From assembly GCA_026122225.1 (NCBI GenBank), contig JANEZZ010002068.1:1-64000 (forward strand): 64,000 bases of DNA. Reading direction: 5' to 3'. Positions 54,401 through 60,400 of this stretch are shown here, in pieces. Source of the DNA: Heloderma charlesbogerti (taxonomy: Eukaryota > Chordata > Lepidosauria > Squamata > Helodermatidae). Position numbers and translations under genes: made by a program. The notes under the pieces are model-generated. The model was not told the DNA's origin. It did not search any database and saw only the letters and a list, made by a program, of their open reading frames with translations. Numbering within the stretch: position 1 is the stretch's first letter; each line of letters opens with the position of its first letter.

Positions 54401-57400
54401 TGTTGCACTTCTGCCCTACTTCCCATAGGCATCTAGTTGGCCATTGTGGGAACAGAATGCTGGACTAGAAGGGTCTTTGGTCTGATCCAGGACAGTTCTT
54501 GTTAGGTTCTCCTGGGTCTTGAACAAACACACCAACATATTTATTTATTTCAGTTCATTTCTATACCGCCCAATAGCCGAAGCTCTCTGGGCGGTTCACA
54601 GAAACTTCTGTCCTGCTGTCTTAGTCTTCTAGGCACTCTGCTTTCTCCTTCTCTTTCCCCCCTCCAAAATGGATATGGGGGAAATTCTGGGGTTTGAATG
54701 CGCAACTCAGAATGATCTGGAACATAAACATTTAAAGAGAGAGAGAGGTCTTGCTATGCCCTTCTCATTTGACAGCCTGGAAGTAGCTCTAGCACAGAGT
54801 TGCTGCTTTTTCTTATCAGGTGGCCCTTGACAACCTAAGCTCCCTCAAGTATACACGAATCCTTTTCTCCTGCTTAAATCTGTACACAGCCAAATCTTTT
54901 TCCAGACCCTCACTGTCCTCTCCTGAGCAGACATGCAGCATCCGTTTTCCCCTTAGACCTCTTCCCCGTAAACATGAGGGCTAGAAACATCATTGCATTT
55001 GTTAAAAGTTGATACAGTGCTGGTATATGAGAAGAAGCTGTAGCTCATTGGTAGGTCTGGGAAGGACACGTCTGAAACCCTGGAGAGCTGCTGCTGATAC
55101 AGAGGTCTGACAAGACAAGGGTACCTCTGTTCCTAGTTCTGTGTCAGATTTCATGGTTTATAGTGCACACTAGATTTGGGGTTTGGAAGGAGCCAGCATT
55201 TCTGGCCCTTTGATCCCACATGTGGCCCACCAGGGACCAGGGTCTTGTCCCTGTAGCTGCTCCTGAGGCTGCCCCTTTCCTTCCCTCTCTCCAGCCCATT
55301 GTCAACGGCTCCGAGGACCGTTTCTTCATCAAATCGGAAGGCAACAGGACAGACCTTCGCATCACCTCCCTGGACCTACAGAAGGATCCGGGCGACTACA
55401 TGTGCAACGCCACCAACGAGGAGGGGGAAAGCAGTGCCCTGGTGGGCTTACGGGTGCGCAGCCGCCTGGCGGCTCTCTGGCCCTTCCTGGGGATTGTGGC
55501 CGAAGTGCTGGTCCTCGTGACGATTATCTTCATCTACGAGAAGAGGAGAAAGCCCAATGAGGTCCCTGACGGTAAGGTGGCTGGGATGGGGAGAGGGAGA
55601 CAGGGATGCTTTCAAGAGGGGAAAACGCTGGCTTCCTCCCCAGGAGACCCTGTGAACACGAGCGCTCCTTTCAGTGTTAAGAATCCTTTGGCTCCTATGT
55701 GCTTCTCAGTCAGAGGAATTAAAGGCTTAAGGGTGTAGATCTGCTGGAAGGGCATAGCCTGGTCCTACTCCTTAACAGTTGTGGGCGGGATAGCTAATAC
55801 CTTGGAAGATGGGAACAAAATTCAAAGTGATCTGGATAGACTGGAGCGCTGGGGAGAAAACAACAGAGTGACATTTAATAGGGATCAGTGCTAAGTTCTG
55901 CACCTAGGAAAAAGAAACCAAACGCACAGTTACAAGATGGGGGATACGTGGCTCAACAACACTACAAGCGAGAAGGATCTTGGCATTGTTGTCGATCACA
56001 AGCTGAATATGAGCCCACAATGTGATGTGGCTGCAAAAAAAGGCCAATGCTCTTTTGGACTGCATTAATAGAAGTATAGCTTCCAAATCCCGGGAAGTCC
56101 TAGTTCCCCCCTACTCAACACGGGTTAGGCCTCATCTGGAGTGCTGTGTCCAGTCTGGGCACTGCACTTTAAAAAGGATACAGACAAACTGGAGAGGGTT
56201 CAGAGGAGGGCAATGAAGATGACCAGGGGACTGGAAATGAAGCCCTATGAGGAGAGGCTGAAAGAACTGGGTATGTTTAGCCTTGAGAAGACTGAGGGGA
56301 GATAGGATAGCGCTCTTCAAGTACTTGAAAGGCTGCCCCAGGGAGGAAGGCCAGGATCTCTTCTTGATCATCCCAGAGTGCAGGACACAGAATAATGGGC
56401 TCAAGTGACAGGAAGCCAAATTCCGGCTGAACATCGGGAAAAACTCCTGACTGTTAGAGCAATATGACAATGGAACCAGTTGCCTAGGGAGGCGGTGGGC
56501 TCTCCCACACTGGAGGCCTTCAAGACGAGACTGGACAGCCATCTGTCAGGGCTGCTCTGACTTGGATTCCTGCACTGTGCTGGGGGTTGGGCTCGATGGC
56601 CTTATAGGCCCCTTCCAACCCTACTATTCTATGATTCTGTGTGTACTTGACTGAATGAGGGGGTCTGTCGCCCCTTTCCAGAGAGGGCCCGTTCTCCAAA
56701 ACAATCCATATGAGGCGTCACCTGATATAACCTCCCTTGGGCTTGAATATATTCCCTAGGGCAGCTTTCGCCTAACCCAGAGCTCTCCAGATGTTTTGAA
56801 CTGCAACTCCCACAATCCCCAACCAGCACAGCCAGAGGTTAGGGGCGATGAAAGTTGTAGTCCAAAACTTCTGGAGGGCACCAGGTTGAGGGAAGGCTGT
56901 CTTCCTGGAGTACCCAACAGTGTTAGCGCTTTTTATGTGAACCCCAAGTGCCCTTGTTTCAGAGGTAGCGTCCTCCTTGGGTAGCAGAACCCAGAATGGG
57001 GTGTGTTTACAGGCTGCAGGAATGCTGCCACGTGGGGTTTCATCTGTTCTGCTCATTGCTGAAGCCTCACAAAAGAGGCTTCCTACCACACAGGTCAGTG
57101 GGCTGGGGAGATGTTTGAGCTTTTCTAGAAGTCACTGGGAAAAGGTGACAACTGTACAGCCACCATTATCTAACGCTTGGTGTATATGTACACTGCTGTG
57201 ATGCAGTCTTGTGAACTATTTTTCTCTTCCATGCATTTGCAGCAGCGTAACCTCCTCTTCCACCTCCTCTCGCGGTTAAAAATATTTCTAATTTATTGCT
57301 CAAGGCCATCGATCTTCCTACCTAAATCGAAAATCAGATACTACCTTTTAAAGAAGAAAAGCAAACTTCCTTTCAAGCTGAGGTCTAAGAACATGTTTGG

Positions 57401-60400
57401 GCATTTTTCTTTTCCAAATCAATTTCTGCACCTGGGGTGGGGAACGAGGGCTCTTCAGAAGTTGTTGAACTGCAGTTCCCAGCAGCCCTATCCAGCATAA
57501 CCGATGGTGAGGGATGATGGGAGTTGTAATCTTAACATCTGGCGGGCCACCCGTTCCTCACCCCCGTTCCTCACCCCTGGCTCTACATTCTGCAACTTCC
57601 CTCCCTCCTCTTGGCTTGACTATACTATAGCTTCATTTTCTGTCGCTCTTTTTTGTAGTGTTTTCCTTCGAAGAATGGGTGGGAGGCTGAAGTGTCTGAT
57701 CGTGGAGCGGGGAAGGAGGGAAATGGTGGGAACCCCAGTGTGCAGCAAGATTCCTTTGTTTTAAAAATAACCACAACCACCCAGCATGTAAAGTGTGGTA
57801 TCCTTGCTGGCATTATTTTTGCGCTCCCTCCCTCCCTCCTGCCACTGCCTGTTAACTCCTTGTGGCGAGTGGAAGAGCCAGCTCCCGCAGTCCCCCTGTG
57901 TCGGTCTTGCCAGCTGTGTCCCATCTGTCGAGGACAGGCTTGTGCCAGTTTCTAGTGCCAGGATGTAGCATGTGTATGTCTGCGTGTGGGGGAGGGAGAA
58001 TACAGAGAGGCCTTGACTCTGCTGGAGGGTTGGCAGCTTCTCTGCTCCTGAACAGGTCTGCATATGCTCTTGCATCACAAGCAACAGCCACCTTCCGTGA
58101 GTGGCAGCGATGCTGTTTCTGTGCGCTGGGCTTGCCATCAGTGTGCCATGGGGCTGGATCCGAGACATAGAGACCCTCTTTGCTCACTCACTTGCTCGCC
58201 TGTGCCTGCAGAGTTGAGCCCACGCAGCTGGATAACCTAGAAGCAGAGTCGCAGGGCTACGTTCCCTTGAAGTCTCCAAACAGGCCTTCCCTAATGCGGC
58301 ACCTTCCGGATGTGTAGGGCTGCAATTCCTGGGTCGGGATGCTGGGATTTACAGTCCAACACATCTGGAGGGCATTGTTCTGGATTACTGTGCCCAGTTC
58401 TGGTCACCACACCTAAAAAAAGATATTGTAGAGCTGGGGGGGCAGGGAAGGGGGCAGAAAGGGGCAGCTAAAATGATCAAGGGGCTGGAGCATCTCACCT
58501 ATGAGAGAAGGTTGCAACAGCTGGAATTGTTTAGCTTGGAAAAAAAGGAGGGTAAGGGGAGACATGAGAGAGGTCTACAGAATTATGCATGGGGTGGGGA
58601 GGGAGACATTTTTTTCCATCTCTCAAAATTCCATCTCTCAAAATACTAGAACCCGGGGTCATCCCATGAAGCTGATGGGTGGGAGATTCAGGACAGGTCA
58701 AAGGAAGGACTTCTTCGCACAACACAAACTATGCAACTCGCTACTACAGGAAATAGTGATGGCCACTACCGCTGTTGCGCTCATCCCCTGCTTGTGGGTT
58801 CCCAGTCGACGGCTGGCCACTGTGTGAACAGAATGCTGGACTAGGTGGACCCTTGGTCTGATCCAGCAGGGCTATTCTGATGTCCCTACGTCTGCTCTAA
58901 ATCTTACATAGCCCTGAGTGGGTAGCACCATGCAGTAGTAAACTAGGACCTCCCACAAAAAAGAGAGAGATTCTTGTATACTGGGGGGAGGGGGGCCCAC
59001 AGGGGGTGGAATGCTAAGGTATGCAGAAAATATTTTAGTTTTACCACCCAAAAAAGGTGGAGCACAGGTGCAAATTTAGTAGGCTGGCTGAATGGAAGCA
59101 AGCGGCGTGCTTTTCACTTAAGTGGAGAGGGAAATCCATTTTTTTTAATCTTAAGATTTCCTCTTGGTTTTAATAATAAAAAAAAGATGGCCCATGTAAC
59201 CCACCCTAGAAACCACTCAGCACAGTTACATTTTATAGCCCTCCGTGGCACCCAGACAGCTGCTGGCCTGCCCTGGGACGCGTAGATGGGGTGTGCTCGA
59301 AGTTTAAATCCAGCGTTGCCTTCAATCTGGAGGTTATTTCAGCAGAGATTTCCGCTCCTGCCTCCCTTTCCCATCGTACAGCTGGTTCCCAGGACACTCA
59401 GACTTCCCCTTGAAATAATGCCAAATGCTAAAAGATTGAGGCTCAGTGTTCTGGTCAACCTTTGCCAAACGGGGGCTTACCTCCATTAACCACCCTCCTC
59501 ACATCCCAGCTCTAACATTGTGGATGCAAGATCTAGCATGGAATGGAAACTCCTCCTGGTTTTTCTGCTTGCATAGGTTTAGAGCCCCAGTTCAAAAAGT
59601 TGATCAGAATGCACAACTTCTAGTTGACTCCACCATTGTGATTTTGAGTGTGACAAGGTAGTCGAAGAATCAACTTCAGCACGTTCAGCTGAGCCCCTCT
59701 CCCCGCTGTCCCCAGAAATGACCAGTTCCTGCCTCTTCAGCCAGCTCCACGGCATGGGGTTGTGCTCGTGGGTTTGTGGAGGATCCTGATGGGCCCTTTG
59801 CCGGGGTGGGGGGTCCAGTGCACACAGGTGGGGCAGCCTTGAATAGAATAGAATCATAGGGCTAGAAGGGGCCTCTAAGACCATCAAGTCCATCCCCCTG
59901 CTACATGCAGGAAGCCTGATTCCCAGGCAGTCTCCCATCCAAGGACTAACCAGGGCTGACCCTGCTTAGCTTCTGAGATCGGGCACATCCAGCCCTTCTT
60001 CAGATTAACGGACATGGAGAGAAAAGGGTCACTTTGCAAATGTTGTTCCTGGCCCCACGTTTTTGGACGACATCCCAGGTGTTCGTTTTTTTCAAGAACT
60101 CTGTTGCTAAAACATAGGAAGAACGTACAGACCCAGAATGACTCCCTCCCAGTGCTGCAGAGCGATGAAGCACAATGTCCTTGGCCCTTGGTTTCCGCAC
60201 ACCATCATTCCCTGCCGCTTTCAGACTTCGGAATACGTAAAACAGCAGAAGTTGGAGCGTATTTCTGCTGCAAGCCGCACCGCCTACCGCTTTCAAAGCA
60301 AGCTAAAATAATACTAAAAACGCCATGAAATACCAGAACGCGGTTCTTGCATGGTCAGTGTGAATGACGGTTCCTAATCTAAACACCATGTAGATCGTGC

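Larger units (their letters stand above)
53905..55294. other. BSG intron 5, repeats only
   Basis: A CR1-type 3' end lies at 54348-54510, an L2-like UTR piece at 54538-54602, and degraded tRNA-like SINE remnants near 54010-54110 and 55027-55140. No exon. Confidence 0.5.
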
